From Flavobacteriaceae bacterium PS02293 (GTDB lineage Bacteria; Bacteroidota; Bacteroidia; Flavobacteriales; Weeksellaceae), in assembly GCA_029960045.1 (NCBI GenBank), contig JASCOV010000003.1, positions 372,001 through 436,000 of the forward strand: a DNA stretch of 64,000 nt. The letters run 5' to 3'. Both the position numbers and the translations under genes were made by a program. Positions 9,322-17,204 of this stretch are shown one piece after another. The stretch's first letter is position 1, and each line of letters starts with the position of its first letter. The notes beneath the pieces were generated by a model that did not search any database, had not been told where the DNA came from, and worked only from the letters and a program-made list of their open reading frames with translations.

Positions 9322-10029
9322 ATGATCACAATAAATAATCTCTCCAAAGTTTACGAAAACAAAAAAGTCTTAGGAATCGAAACTCTAGATTTTCAAAAAG
9401 GCCAAACCATCGGCTTAGTCGGGAATAATGGCGCAGGGAAAACTACTTTATTCAGTTTAATTTTAGACTTAATAGAACCAACTTCTGGCTTCGTTTCTAT
9501 CGATGAAGAAAAAGTCAACGAGTCCGAAAATTGGAAAAACAAAGTTGGTGCTTTCATCGATGAAACATTTCTGATTGGATATTTAACTCCCGAAGAATAT
9601 TTCTATTTTCTTGGAGAACTCAGAGGACAAACAAAAGCTAGTGTTGACGAATTCCTTAAAAAATTCAACGATTTTTTCAATGGTGAAATCCTGAACGCCA
9701 AAAAATACATCCGAGATCTTTCGAAAGGTAATATGAAAAAAGTCGGAATCATTGGTGCTTTAATAGGAACACCTGCAATTATCATTTTGGATGAACCGTT
9801 TGCAAACCTGGATCCGTCAACACAAATTAAGCTGAAAAATTTAATTAGAGATTGGTCAAAGAATTCTGATTCCACATTCTTGATTTCCAGCCATGATTTG
9901 GCTCACACAACCGAAGTTTGCGAAAGAATCGTAGTTATCAACAAAGGAGAATTGGTAAGAGATATCGAAACTTCTCCGGAAACTTTAAGAGATCTGGAAC
10001 AATATTTTGCAGATCAGGTTACAATCTGA
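9322..10029 (+). CDS. ABC transporter ATP-binding protein
   Basis: A 235-residue ATPase with Walker A GNNGAGKTT (about residue 37), Walker B IIILDEPFANLDP, and the switch His in SSHDLAH. The signature motif reads LSKGNMKK instead of the classical LSGGQ, which is common among ABC-2 type exporters. It follows the DUF5687 permease gene and is probably its energy-supplying partner. The substrate is unknown. Confidence 0.93.
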   Translation: MITINNLSKVYENKKVLGIETLDFQKGQTIGLVGNNGAGKTTLFSLILDLIEPTSGFVSIDEEKVNESENWKNKVGAFIDETFLIGYLTPEEYFYFLGELRGQTKASVDEFLKKFNDFFNGEILNAKKYIRDLSKGNMKKVGIIGALIGTPAIIILDEPFANLDPSTQIKLKNLIRDWSKNSDSTFLISSHDLAHTTEVCERIVVINKGELVRDIETSPETLRDLEQYFADQVTI

Positions 10030-10115
10030 GCATTAAAAAATTAATAACTCTGATCATTTGATTTGATTTTTTTTAAACATTAACTTTATATTTAATTTCT
10101 AAAATCAAAAAACTA

Positions 10116-11039
10116 ATGAATTTTGAAAAGCAAAATGTTACCGACTACCCTAATACCAATACGATATTCCAGGTCTGGAAATTCAAAGAAAAGTTAGATC
10201 TTCAAGATTCTTTTCAAAGTTTATGTACTTTAATTTTAAATTTAAACAATTCTTTTTTCAATAGATTTCCCGAAAGCCGGGCAAGTTGTATAATGGGAAT
10301 AGGTTTCGAAGCTTGGAAAAAACTCAGCCTCAGGGAACCATTGCCAAAAGAATTAGAAAACTTCGCAGAAATAAAAGGTAATACGCATACAGCAGTTTCT
10401 TCACCAGGTGATTTGCATTTTCATCTCCGAGCAGATAATTACAGTATTTGCTTCGATATGTCGACCGAAATCTCCAAAATTTTAAAGCCGATTGCAGACA
10501 GTTTATTAGAAATTCACGGATTCAAATATTGGGATAATCGTTCGATTTTAGGATTTGTTGATGGAACAGAAAACCCACATGGGCAAGACCGCGACCAATT
10601 TGCAATGATTGGTGATGAAGATGCTGAATACAAAGGCGGAAGTTACCTTTTTGTTCAGAAATATCTTCATAACATGGACGCCTGGCAAAGTCTTTCTACA
10701 GAAGATCAAGAAAAAGTAATCGGCAGATCCAAAGAAAATGACATCGAAATGGCAGACGACATAAAACCGAGCAATTCTCACATTGCTTTGGCAAACATAG
10801 GTGATAATCTAAAAATCATTCGGGACAATATGCCTTTTGGGACACCGTCCTCTAATGAATTTGGAACGTACTTTATTTCTTACGCTAACTCCTTTTCTAC
10901 GACAAAAACAATGTTAAAAAAAATGTTTATTGGAGATCCTGTTGGAAATTATGATAGAATCTTGGATTTCAGTACCGCAAAAACAGGAACGTTATTTTTT
11001 GTCCCAACCAAAGATATGCTAAATGAATTTTCAGAATAG
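10116..11039 (+). CDS. Dyp-type heme peroxidase
   Basis: A 307-residue dye-decolorising peroxidase. The distal GxxDG motif is present as GFVDGTENP (catalytic Asp near residue 151), followed by GGSYLFVQKYLH, and the distal Arg region reads IIRDNMPFG, with GTYFISYA near the end as in B/P-type DyPs. There is no Tat or Sec signal peptide and no encapsulin gene beside it, so a cytoplasmic role in peroxide or heme chemistry is likely. Natural substrates of these enzymes are mostly unknown. Confidence 0.9.
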   Translation: MNFEKQNVTDYPNTNTIFQVWKFKEKLDLQDSFQSLCTLILNLNNSFFNRFPESRASCIMGIGFEAWKKLSLREPLPKELENFAEIKGNTHTAVSSPGDLHFHLRADNYSICFDMSTEISKILKPIADSLLEIHGFKYWDNRSILGFVDGTENPHGQDRDQFAMIGDEDAEYKGGSYLFVQKYLHNMDAWQSLSTEDQEKVIGRSKENDIEMADDIKPSNSHIALANIGDNLKIIRDNMPFGTPSSNEFGTYFISYANSFSTTKTMLKKMFIGDPVGNYDRILDFSTAKTGTLFFVPTKDMLNEFSE

Positions 11040-11052
11040 GATAAAAATAAAA

Positions 11053-11082
11053 TTTGCCAATTCAAAAAAAATAATATCTTTG
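11053..11082 (+). promoter_or_regulatory. Promoter TTTG-N18-TATCTTTG of a short leader transcript
   Basis: Both Bacteroidota promoter elements are visible: TTTG at 11053-11056 and TATCTTTG at 11075-11082, 18 bases apart. Transcription should start near 11087-11090 and run to the hairpin terminator ending at 11257. Confidence 0.7.
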
Positions 11083-11124
11083 CATCTGAAAATCAAGTTC
11101 AACCAACAAAATAACAACGAAGCA

Positions 11125-11202
11125 ATGTTCAAATACAATCAACATACATCTGTAGGATTGCCTTTTGCAAAGGCGAAGCTTCGTGGTTTGGTACATTCTT
11201 AG
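11125..11202 (+). CDS. Possible 25-residue leader peptide or microprotein
   Basis: ATG to TAG, encoding a basic peptide that begins MFKYNQHTSVGLPF and ends KAKLRGLVHS. It lies between the promoter and terminator of the short transcript, about 37 bases after the predicted start. There is no run of a single amino acid as in classical attenuators. No homologue is recognised; coding status is uncertain. Confidence 0.35.
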   Translation: MFKYNQHTSVGLPFAKAKLRGLVHS

Positions 11203-11224
11203 AATAACAGTACAATGAAATATC

Positions 11225-11257
11225 AAAACCCGAAGTCGTAAGATTTTCGGGTTTTTT
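11225..11257 (+). terminator. Intrinsic terminator of the short leader transcript
   Basis: Stem AAAACCCGAA/TTCGGGTTTT (ten perfect pairs) with a run of six Ts overlapping the 3' arm. It separates the short transcript from the rtcB operon. Confidence 0.85.
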
Positions 11258-11310
11258 ATTGCGCAATATTTCAAACTCAAAACAGTTTCCCCGAAATCAA
11301 TTTTTATTAG

Positions 11311-11399
11311 GAGCTTAATCCCGCTTTCCGCTATATCTTTTTTAGCCCACGCTTTTTTCAAGCCAAGGCAAAAAAAGGATGCCGCTGCAATCGGGGCTA
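11311..11399 (-). repeat. Dispersed structured repeat, copy D (divergent, inverted)
   Basis: Read on the minus strand it follows the layout of the copies near 23124, 51761 and 54043: an AGCCCCGA start, CGGCATCCTTTTTTTGCC, a variable centre, then AAAAAAGATATAGCGGAAAG and an AAGCTCC end. It is clearly a more diverged member. It lies in the intergenic region between the leader terminator and rtcB. The rest of this roughly 500-base gap has one more feature, the inverted repeat at 11462. Confidence 0.7.
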
Positions 11400-11461
11400 G
11401 GAATTACAACTCCAAACAAACCTTTGTCAGAAAATTGAAAAATTTGACAAAAAAAACAAAT

Positions 11462-11479
11462 CAACTAAAAATTTAGTTG
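11462..11479. promoter_or_regulatory. Perfect inverted repeat upstream of rtcB, possible operator
   Basis: CAACTAAA-AA-TTTAGTTG: two perfect eight-base arms around two bases, 70 bases before the rtcB ATG and not followed by a T run, so an operator fits better than a terminator. No regulator gene is adjacent. Confidence 0.4.
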
Positions 11480-11548
11480 GAAAGAATTGGTGTGATTTAT
11501 TGAAAGTCTAACTTCTAATATCTCACATCTAAACTCTAAACAAAAACA

Positions 11549-12940
11549 ATGGGAAATTTAAAACTAAAAGGAAAAGATATATTAAAATTGGGTTATCCAA
11601 ATAATCAGAGCGTCAACATCGCTTTGGAAGTAATGAAAAGAAACTTCGCAACCAAAAATATTCATTACGTGAAATCTTTATTAAAAGAAATCCAGCAAAA
11701 TCCGGAAAACTTCGAAAAAGATTTAACGTTCGGACAAATCGCTGAAGCTTTGCTTTCATCCAAGAAAACAGAAAAAAGAATGCTCAACACCAACAGAGCA
11801 ACTTTCCAAATTTTCGGAAATAATATTTCGGATGAAGCAAAAAACCAATTATACACAGCTTTGAAACTTCCAATTTCAATGCAGGGAGCTTTAATGCCAG
11901 ATGCACACAGTGGTTACGGACTTCCAATCGGTGGCGTTCTCGCTGTAGAAAATGCCGTGATTCCTTACGGAGTCGGGATGGATATCGGTTGCAGAATGTC
12001 GCTCAGTATTTTGGATACGCCAATTTCATATCTCGACGGAGCAAGAGATAAATATGAAAAAGCTCTTGCTGAACACACCAAATTCGGAATGTATGAAACG
12101 CACAAATCTCACGTCGACCACGAAATTTTCGACCGAGATACGTTCGATTTGATTCCGATTTTGAGAAGATTAAAAGGAAAAGCCATCAAACAAATGGGAA
12201 GTTCCGGCGGTGGAAATCATTTTGTGGAATTCGGGGAAGTGGAGATTACGGAAGAAGACGAACAAATCAATCTTCCAAAAGGAAAATATCTTGGAATTCT
12301 TTCTCACAGCGGTTCGCGTGGATTGGGTGCTGAAATCGCTCAGTATTATTCCAGAGTAGCGACCGAGCAATGTCCGTTACCAAAAGAAGCACAAAATTTC
12401 GCTTGGCTGGATTTGAACACGCATCTCGGTTTAGAATACTGGACGGCGATGAATCTCGCAGGAGATTACGCTTCGGCCTGTCACGACGACATTCACAGAA
12501 GATTGGTAAAAGCAGTCGGAGGAAGAGTAAAAGCCAGAATCGAAAACCATCACAATTTTGCTTGGAAAGAAATTCACAACGGAAAAGAAGTGATAGTTCA
12601 CAGAAAAGGCGCAACTCCCGCAAATGAAAATGGATTAGGAATGATTCCCGGTTCGATGACAGCAAAAGGTTTCATCGTTCGTGGAAAAGGAAATCCGGAT
12701 TCACTGAATTCAGCTTCACACGGAGCGGGACGGGCTTTTTCGAGAGGAGAATGCAGAAATCGTTTCACTCAAAATGACATTAAGAAAGAATTAAAACTAA
12801 AAAATGTCACATTAATGGGCGGAAATGCGGAAGAAGCACCGATGGCGTACAAAGACATTAATGAAGTGATGAATGCACAAAGTGAATTGGTGGATATTCT
12901 GGGAACTTTTCAACCTCGAATTGTGAGGATGGATAAGTAA
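11549..12940 (+). CDS. rtcB: RtcB family RNA ligase (RtcB2-like, linked to PrfH)
   Basis: A 463-residue 3'-phosphate RNA ligase: it joins RNA 2',3'-cyclic phosphate or 3'-phosphate ends to 5'-OH ends using GTP and Mn2+. Metal-site motifs are present: PYGVGMDIGCRMS (Asp and Cys ligands), GGGNHFVEFG, SHSGSRGLG and ENHHNFAW. His391 in SASHGAGR is the predicted guanylylated residue. Its partner downstream is the release-factor homologue PrfH. Published work on PrfH-linked RtcB shows repair of 16S rRNA cut in the decoding centre, so that is the likely substrate here rather than tRNA. Confidence 0.93.
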   Translation: MGNLKLKGKDILKLGYPNNQSVNIALEVMKRNFATKNIHYVKSLLKEIQQNPENFEKDLTFGQIAEALLSSKKTEKRMLNTNRATFQIFGNNISDEAKNQLYTALKLPISMQGALMPDAHSGYGLPIGGVLAVENAVIPYGVGMDIGCRMSLSILDTPISYLDGARDKYEKALAEHTKFGMYETHKSHVDHEIFDRDTFDLIPILRRLKGKAIKQMGSSGGGNHFVEFGEVEITEEDEQINLPKGKYLGILSHSGSRGLGAEIAQYYSRVATEQCPLPKEAQNFAWLDLNTHLGLEYWTAMNLAGDYASACHDDIHRRLVKAVGGRVKARIENHHNFAWKEIHNGKEVIVHRKGATPANENGLGMIPGSMTAKGFIVRGKGNPDSLNSASHGAGRAFSRGECRNRFTQNDIKKELKLKNVTLMGGNAEEAPMAYKDINEVMNAQSELVDILGTFQPRIVRMDK

Positions 12941-12950
12941 ATTTTATAGT

Positions 12951-13018
12951 TTGTCATTCCGACGAAGGAGGAATCTCAATTGAAATTCAGAGATTCTTCA
13001 CTTTGTTCAGAATGACAA
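12951..13018. repeat. Imperfect intergenic palindrome (GTCATTCC family)
   Basis: Outer arms TTGTCATTCC and GAATGACAA pair, as do inner GGAATCTC and GAGATTC, with imperfect middle pairing. It fills most of the 98 bases between rtcB and prfH. Related, more perfect copies lie at 37457 and 55061. In RNA it would form a long hairpin between the two cistrons and could set their relative expression. Confidence 0.65.
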
Positions 13019-13038
13019 TAAAACAAATTAAAAAAACA

Positions 13039-13737
13039 ATGGACAAAATAATACAAATCACCTCGGGAAGAGGACCTTTGGAATGTCAATGGGTAGTTGC
13101 CAAAGTTCTGAAGGTCTTTCTTGAGGAAGCAAAAGAAAATAAAATCGATTACGAAATCATCCACCGTGAAAATGGTGACGAAAACCTGACTTTGAAATCT
13201 GCGACCTTACTTTTAAAAGGAAAAGATGTCAATGAATTTTTAAAAAGCTGGCTCGGAAGCGTTCTTTGGATTGGGAAAAGCACTTTCAGAAAATTTCATA
13301 AACGAAGCAATTGGTTTATCGGGATTTTTGAACTGGAAGGTTTGGAGAAAATAGAATTTAATGAAAAGGAAATTCAGCTTCAGACAACGAGAAGTCAGGG
13401 AAGTGGCGGACAAAACGTGAATAAAGTAGAAACCGCTGTTCGCGCGACCTATCTGAAAACAGGACAAAGTGTTTTCGTTCAGGATTCTCGTTCACAATTA
13501 GAAAATAAGAAGCTCTCCATTATCAGATTAAGAGAAAAAGTGATGGAATTTCATATTCAGCAATTGGAAAAACAAATGCAGGAAACGTGGAACAATCATT
13601 TGAATGTTCAGAGAGGAAATCCGGTTCGGACATTTTCGGGAAGCGATTTTAAAAAGAATCATCAGGAGAAATCTTTCAAAAAAGAAAGACATCAACTGAA
13701 AAATGAATTAAAAAATTACAGAAATGACCTTAACTAA
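13039..13737 (+). CDS. prfH: Peptide chain release factor H (PrfH)
   Basis: A class-I release factor homologue of 232 residues with the catalytic GGQ loop (SGSGGQNVNKVET; Gly123-Gly124-Gln125) and a basic C-terminal tail. The codon-recognition domain of RF1/RF2 is missing; the N-terminal half is the RF-H specific region. PrfH hydrolyses peptidyl-tRNA on ribosomes whose decoding centre has been cut, after which RtcB re-ligates the rRNA. I use the ATG giving MDKIIQITSGRGPLECQW; an in-frame upstream start would fall inside the palindromic repeat. It overlaps the following TPR gene by 14 bases. Confidence 0.92.
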   Translation: MDKIIQITSGRGPLECQWVVAKVLKVFLEEAKENKIDYEIIHRENGDENLTLKSATLLLKGKDVNEFLKSWLGSVLWIGKSTFRKFHKRSNWFIGIFELEGLEKIEFNEKEIQLQTTRSQGSGGQNVNKVETAVRATYLKTGQSVFVQDSRSQLENKKLSIIRLREKVMEFHIQQLEKQMQETWNNHLNVQRGNPVRTFSGSDFKKNHQEKSFKKERHQLKNELKNYRNDLN

Positions 13738-14248
13738 AAGTAAATATTATTTCGAGGCGCTGGATAATTATCCATACAACTTGCCGGATTGTCTAGAAGC
13801 GTTGAACTATGCGCTTTCTTACGACCCGGAAGATGCAGATTCGCTTTGTCTGATGGGAAGAATCTACAGCGAAATGCTGAACGATTACGAAAAAGCAAAA
13901 CTCTATTTTGAGGAAGCGATGCAATGTGATGTGACGAGTCTGAATACGCCAAAATACTACATCAAATGCCTTTTGGATAATGAAGATTTGCAGGAAGCAG
14001 AAAAACTGATTGCTTATGCTTTGAAAATCAAGGGAATTGACAAGGCTGTTTTATGGTATTACAGAGCTTTACTTTCCGAGATGAGAGGAAGTTTTCCGAA
14101 TGCTTTGAAATTTTTGAAAGAAGCAAAACAATTCAGTTATAATAAGGAAATGCTTGAATTCCTAAAAGAAAGAGAGCAGTTTATAAAATCAAAAATGCCA
14201 AAGAAGCTGAAGAAAAAATCTGATAGAAAGAAGAAGGAAACCCAATAA
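13724..14248 (+). CDS. TPR protein, third gene of the rtcB-prfH operon
   Basis: A 174-residue soluble protein with about three to four tetratricopeptide repeats (for example DADSLCLMGRIYSEML and KAVLWYYRALLSEM) and a very basic tail (KKLKKKSDRKKK) suited to RNA or ribosome contact. It has no signal peptide. Overlap with prfH implies translational coupling, and the terminator after it closes the operon. Its function is unknown; an adaptor between ribosome, PrfH and RtcB is a guess from context and charge only. Confidence 0.82.
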   Translation: MTLTKSKYYFEALDNYPYNLPDCLEALNYALSYDPEDADSLCLMGRIYSEMLNDYEKAKLYFEEAMQCDVTSLNTPKYYIKCLLDNEDLQEAEKLIAYALKIKGIDKAVLWYYRALLSEMRGSFPNALKFLKEAKQFSYNKEMLEFLKEREQFIKSKMPKKLKKKSDRKKKETQ

Positions 14249-14262
14249 GGTTTCCTTTTTTT
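14234..14262 (+). terminator. Intrinsic terminator of the rtcB-prfH-TPR operon
   Basis: Stem AAGGAAACC/GGTTTCCTT with a six-base loop and eight Ts; the 5' arm overlaps the last codons of the TPR gene. Confidence 0.9.
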
Positions 14263-14309
14263 ATGATGTTGCTGATTAATTATATAGAAATATTGTGTAT
14301 TATTTTTTA

Positions 14310-14321
14310 CCAAATGACAAA
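14310..14321. promoter_or_regulatory. CCAAATGACAAA element before the Crp-like gene
   Basis: A 12-base sequence whose exact reverse complement occurs at 14934-14945, before the neighbouring SDR gene. It lies 34 bases upstream of the regulator's ATG. It could be a shared binding site for the regulator encoded between the two copies. Confidence 0.4.
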
Positions 14322-14354
14322 TCGAGAAAGAATTATTCTTACTAAATTTCCACA

Positions 14355-14921
14355 ATGAAAGAATTATTCGATTTTATTTTACGGTTCGGGAATCTCAATC
14401 AACAACAGATCGACTTTATTAAAAGTAAGGCTCAAGAAATTGATTTTCAAAAAGATGAATATTTTTCAGAAGCCGGGAAAATTGCAAATCAGGTTGGATT
14501 TGTGATTGACGGAATTCTGCGTGTCTGCTATTATAACAACGAAGGCGAAGAGATCACAAAATATTTTATCGAAGAAAACAATCTGGTTGTAGATCTGGAA
14601 AGTTTTGACAATCAAATCATTTCAAGTTCTTACGTTCAGGCAATTACGGATTGTAAGATGATTATATTTTCAAGGAAAGATTGGCTGGAACTTTTGCAGA
14701 CCATTATTGGCTGGGACGCGATCGTTAATAAAATTATTTCCAGAGCACTGCTTCTGAAAGTGGAAAGAAGAAGTCCGCTGGTAACCGAAGATGCTACGAA
14801 GCGTTATCTCAAATTTTTAGAAATCTACCCTAATGTAGTCAATCGGATTCCGCTGTCGTATGTTGCTTCTTATCTTGGTGTTACGCAATCTTCACTCAGC
14901 CGGATCAGGAAAAATATTTAA
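14355..14921 (+). CDS. Crp/Fnr family transcriptional regulator
   Basis: A 188-residue protein with an N-terminal cyclic-nucleotide-binding fold (DFQKDEYFSEAGKIANQVGFVIDGILRV in pieces, residues about 25-60) and a C-terminal helix-turn-helix ending SYVASYLGVTQSSLSRIRK. There are no Fnr-type cysteines, so a redox cluster is unlikely; the effector is unknown. It sits directly upstream of an SDR gene and the two promoters share a 12-base element in opposite orientation, which suggests the regulator controls itself and the SDR. Confidence 0.88.
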   Translation: MKELFDFILRFGNLNQQQIDFIKSKAQEIDFQKDEYFSEAGKIANQVGFVIDGILRVCYYNNEGEEITKYFIEENNLVVDLESFDNQIISSSYVQAITDCKMIIFSRKDWLELLQTIIGWDAIVNKIISRALLLKVERRSPLVTEDATKRYLKFLEIYPNVVNRIPLSYVASYLGVTQSSLSRIRKNI

Positions 14922-14933
14922 TTATAATCGCTT

Positions 14934-14951
14934 TTTGTCATTTGGCAAATG
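14934..14951. promoter_or_regulatory. Operator candidate before the SDR gene
   Basis: Contains TTTGTCATTTGG (14934-14945), the reverse complement of the element before the Crp-like gene, and an overlapping perfect palindrome CATTTG-G-CAAATG (14939-14951). It lies between the regulator's stop and the SDR start. Confidence 0.45.
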
Positions 14952-15003
14952 CTATTGTTTTTAATTGGCTCAATTTTACATCATCAATTTAAAACAAGAA
15001 AAA

Positions 15004-15741
15004 ATGACAACAGTATTAATAACAGGCGCCAACAGAAGTATTGGTCTTGAAACCGCAAAACAACTTTCAGAAAAAGGATTATTAGTTTATCTTGGAAGTC
15101 GTGATTTGGCGAAAGGTGAAGCAATTGTAAAAGAACTTAATGAACAAGGATTTAGTAATATTAAAGCAATTGAGATAGATGTAACCAATCCGGAATCAAT
15201 TTATGCAGCTAAAAACATCGTTGAAAAAGAACAGGGAAAACTTGATATTCTAATCAATAACGCAGGAATTCTTGGAACTCAGCCCCAAACGGCAACAGAA
15301 ACTCCGGTTGATAACATTAAAGAAGTTTTCGAAACTAATTTCTTCGGAGTAATCAATGTGACGCAGGCATTTTTGGATTTGCTTAAGAAATCTGACAAAC
15401 CTAGAATCAGCAATATTACATCAGGACTTGGTTCATTAACCCTTCACAGCGATCCGAGTTGGAAATATTATCAGGTTAAAGCCGCAGCTTACGGACCTTC
15501 AAAAACAGCTTTGAATGCTTATACAATTGTCTTAGCCTATGAATTGAAAGATTCAAATTTCAAAGTGAATGTGATTGATCCGGGTTACACAGCTACAGAT
15601 TTCAATCATCACAGCGGTCCGGGTTCAATAGAAAGTGCGGCATCTTTCATTATCAAACATACTTTGATAGAAGATGATGCACCAACAGGACAATTTTACA
15701 GTAATGATATCGAAGATGAAACGGGAATCAGTCCCTGGTAG
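15004..15741 (+). CDS. Short-chain dehydrogenase/reductase (SDR)
   Basis: A 245-residue NAD(P)-dependent oxidoreductase. The nucleotide motif reads TGANRSIGLETAKQL near the N-terminus, followed by NNAG and the catalytic Ser in ITSGLGS, then Tyr and Lys in AYGPSKTAL. The ATG giving MTTVLITGAN is taken as the start; the longer frame begins in the upstream spacer. Substrate unknown. Its neighbour upstream is a Crp/Fnr regulator that may control it. Confidence 0.9.
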   Translation: MTTVLITGANRSIGLETAKQLSEKGLLVYLGSRDLAKGEAIVKELNEQGFSNIKAIEIDVTNPESIYAAKNIVEKEQGKLDILINNAGILGTQPQTATETPVDNIKEVFETNFFGVINVTQAFLDLLKKSDKPRISNITSGLGSLTLHSDPSWKYYQVKAAAYGPSKTALNAYTIVLAYELKDSNFKVNVIDPGYTATDFNHHSGPGSIESAASFIIKHTLIEDDAPTGQFYSNDIEDETGISPW

Positions 15742-15760
15742 TTTTTTGTATTAAATATTA

Positions 15761-15790
15761 AAAAAGAGAAACTTTCGGGTTTCTCTTTTT
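15761..15790. terminator. Bidirectional terminator between SDR and cytochrome genes
   Basis: Twelve perfect pairs, AAAAAGAGAAAC/GTTTCTCTTTTT, around a six-base loop. A-run on one side and T-run on the other let it serve both convergent genes. Confidence 0.88.
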
Positions 15791-15799
15791 CATTTCTTA

Positions 15800-16126
15800 T
15801 TATTTCTTGGCGTTGGCATTTACATAGGCCAAAACCCAATTGGTTTCTTCTGCATTCAATTTTGCTTTTGGTGCCATAGAAGCCATAATTGGTTGCCAAT
15901 CAGCAATTGTATGTTCAGAAGGCGAAGGTAATCCGTGGCATCGACCACATTTCAAATTGAATAAATCTTGTCCTTTTTTAAGAATTTCTTCTTTGGTAAG
16001 ATTAGCTGTTGCTGTCGATATAGCTGTAGAAACTGTTGGCGTGGTTGCTGTTGGTGTAGCTGTCTGCGTTTTGCAAGAATAAACGATTACACCTAAAAGA
16101 CATAAACTGTATATGTATTTTTTCAT
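15800..16126 (-). CDS. Small c-type cytochrome lipoprotein
   Basis: A 108-residue exported protein: lipoprotein signal ending VIVYSC, a Thr/Ala-rich linker, then one heme c site CGRCH with a probable axial Met in IMASMAPK. A single-heme cytochrome c of class I, probably anchored in a membrane facing the periplasm, passing electrons to an unknown partner. It is monocistronic between the SDR gene and divergent meaB. Confidence 0.87.
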   Translation of the reverse strand: MKKYIYSLCLLGVIVYSCKTQTATPTATTPTVSTAISTATANLTKEEILKKGQDLFNLKCGRCHGLPSPSEHTIADWQPIMASMAPKAKLNAEETNWVLAYVNANAKK

Positions 16127-16217
16127 TATTTTTGAATTTGATTTTCATCAAAAATAATTAATTTGATGGCAGTTTATAACGCTCTCTTCTAATTTGTAAC
16201 AATTCCAAATATCCAAA

Positions 16218-17204
16218 ATGGCAAAGCAATTCGATATCGACGATTACATCAATGGGATCAAAGCGTCTGATAAACGGATTCTTGGCAAAGCCATTACCCT
16301 TGTCGAAAGTAAAAAACCGGAGCATAGGGATCTCGCCGATCAGCTTCTGAAAGAAATTTTGCCTTTTACAGGAAAATCAATCCGAATAGGAATTACCGGT
16401 GTTCCCGGAGCAGGAAAATCTACTTTTATAGAAACATTTGGGAAATTAGCGATTGAAAAAAGGAAAAAAGTGGCGGTTCTGGCTGTCGACCCAAGTTCAT
16501 CCATTAACAAGGGAAGTATTCTCGGCGACAAAACCAGAATGGAGGAACTGGCAAAAGACCCAAATGCGTTTATTCGCCCAAGTCCAAGTTCAGGATTTTT
16601 GGGAGGAATTGCTAATACAACTTTTGAAAGTTTATTAATCTGTGAAGCTGCAGGTTACGACTATATTTTGATAGAAACCGTAGGTGTTGGACAAAGTGAA
16701 ACCTTGGTTAATGACATTACCGATGTTTTTCTTTTTCTGAAAATAATCGGTGGTGGCGACGAACTTCAAGGTATCAAACGAGGCATTATGGAAATGGCCG
16801 ACTTGATTTTCATTAATAAAGTCAATTCTGAAAATCTTGCCAAAGCCAAACTCACAAAAACCGAATTATCACGAGCTTTACAATTTATCACAGCGAAAGA
16901 AAAAAATTGGAAAATCCCAATAATCCTAGGTTCTGCTTTAGAAAATGAAGGCTTAACACAAACTTTTGACAAGATTGAAAACTTTATCTCTCTCAAAAAT
17001 AAAAATGGAACGTTCCTTGAAAACCGAAAAATTCAAGCTGAAAAACGTTTCGAATTCTGGGTTAAAGAATATATACTTGAAAAAGCAAAAAGAGATAATT
17101 CGTTAGAAAATTCTTACCTCGAACATAAGAAAAACGCCTCAGAACTCAATTCAAATTCAAGTTCTGAAGCAAGAGAATTTGTTAAAAAATTATTTGGGTC
17201 TTAA
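16218..17204 (+). CDS. meaB: Methylmalonyl-CoA mutase-associated GTPase MeaB
   Basis: A 328-residue G3E-family GTPase that guards and loads adenosylcobalamin-dependent methylmalonyl-CoA mutase. Walker A GVPGAGKST (about residue 62), the LAVDPSSS switch segment, ETVGVGQSE and the INK base-recognition region are in place. The mutase genes are not in this window. Its stop overlaps the stop of the convergent DUF4251 gene. Confidence 0.93.
   Translation: MAKQFDIDDYINGIKASDKRILGKAITLVESKKPEHRDLADQLLKEILPFTGKSIRIGITGVPGAGKSTFIETFGKLAIEKRKKVAVLAVDPSSSINKGSILGDKTRMEELAKDPNAFIRPSPSSGFLGGIANTTFESLLICEAAGYDYILIETVGVGQSETLVNDITDVFLFLKIIGGGDELQGIKRGIMEMADLIFINKVNSENLAKAKLTKTELSRALQFITAKEKNWKIPIILGSALENEGLTQTFDKIENFISLKNKNGTFLENRKIQAEKRFEFWVKEYILEKAKRDNSLENSYLEHKKNASELNSNSSSEAREFVKKLFGS

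Larger units (their letters stand above)
11088..11257 (+). ncRNA. Candidate short structured leader RNA / sRNA upstream of rtcB
   Basis: A stretch of about 170 bases bounded by a near-consensus promoter and an intrinsic terminator. Inside are a small hairpin GCCTTT-TGC-AAAGGC (11160-11174) and, directly after, a ten-base palindrome CGAAGCTTCG (11174-11183). It also holds a 25-codon reading frame. It could be an independent small RNA, an attenuated leader for rtcB, or a tiny protein gene. No Rfam family is recognised by eye. Confidence 0.45.

Noticed and set aside
10116..11039. DyP peroxidase considered as encapsulin cargo
   Set aside because: No encapsulin gene and no C-terminal targeting extension visible.
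11062..11361. A 99-codon minus-strand frame across the rtcB leader
   Set aside because: It crosses the promoter, terminator and repeat copy D and has no recognisable domain or signal.
12370..12665. Long overlapping frames on both strands inside rtcB
   Set aside because: Shadows of the well-conserved RtcB reading frame.
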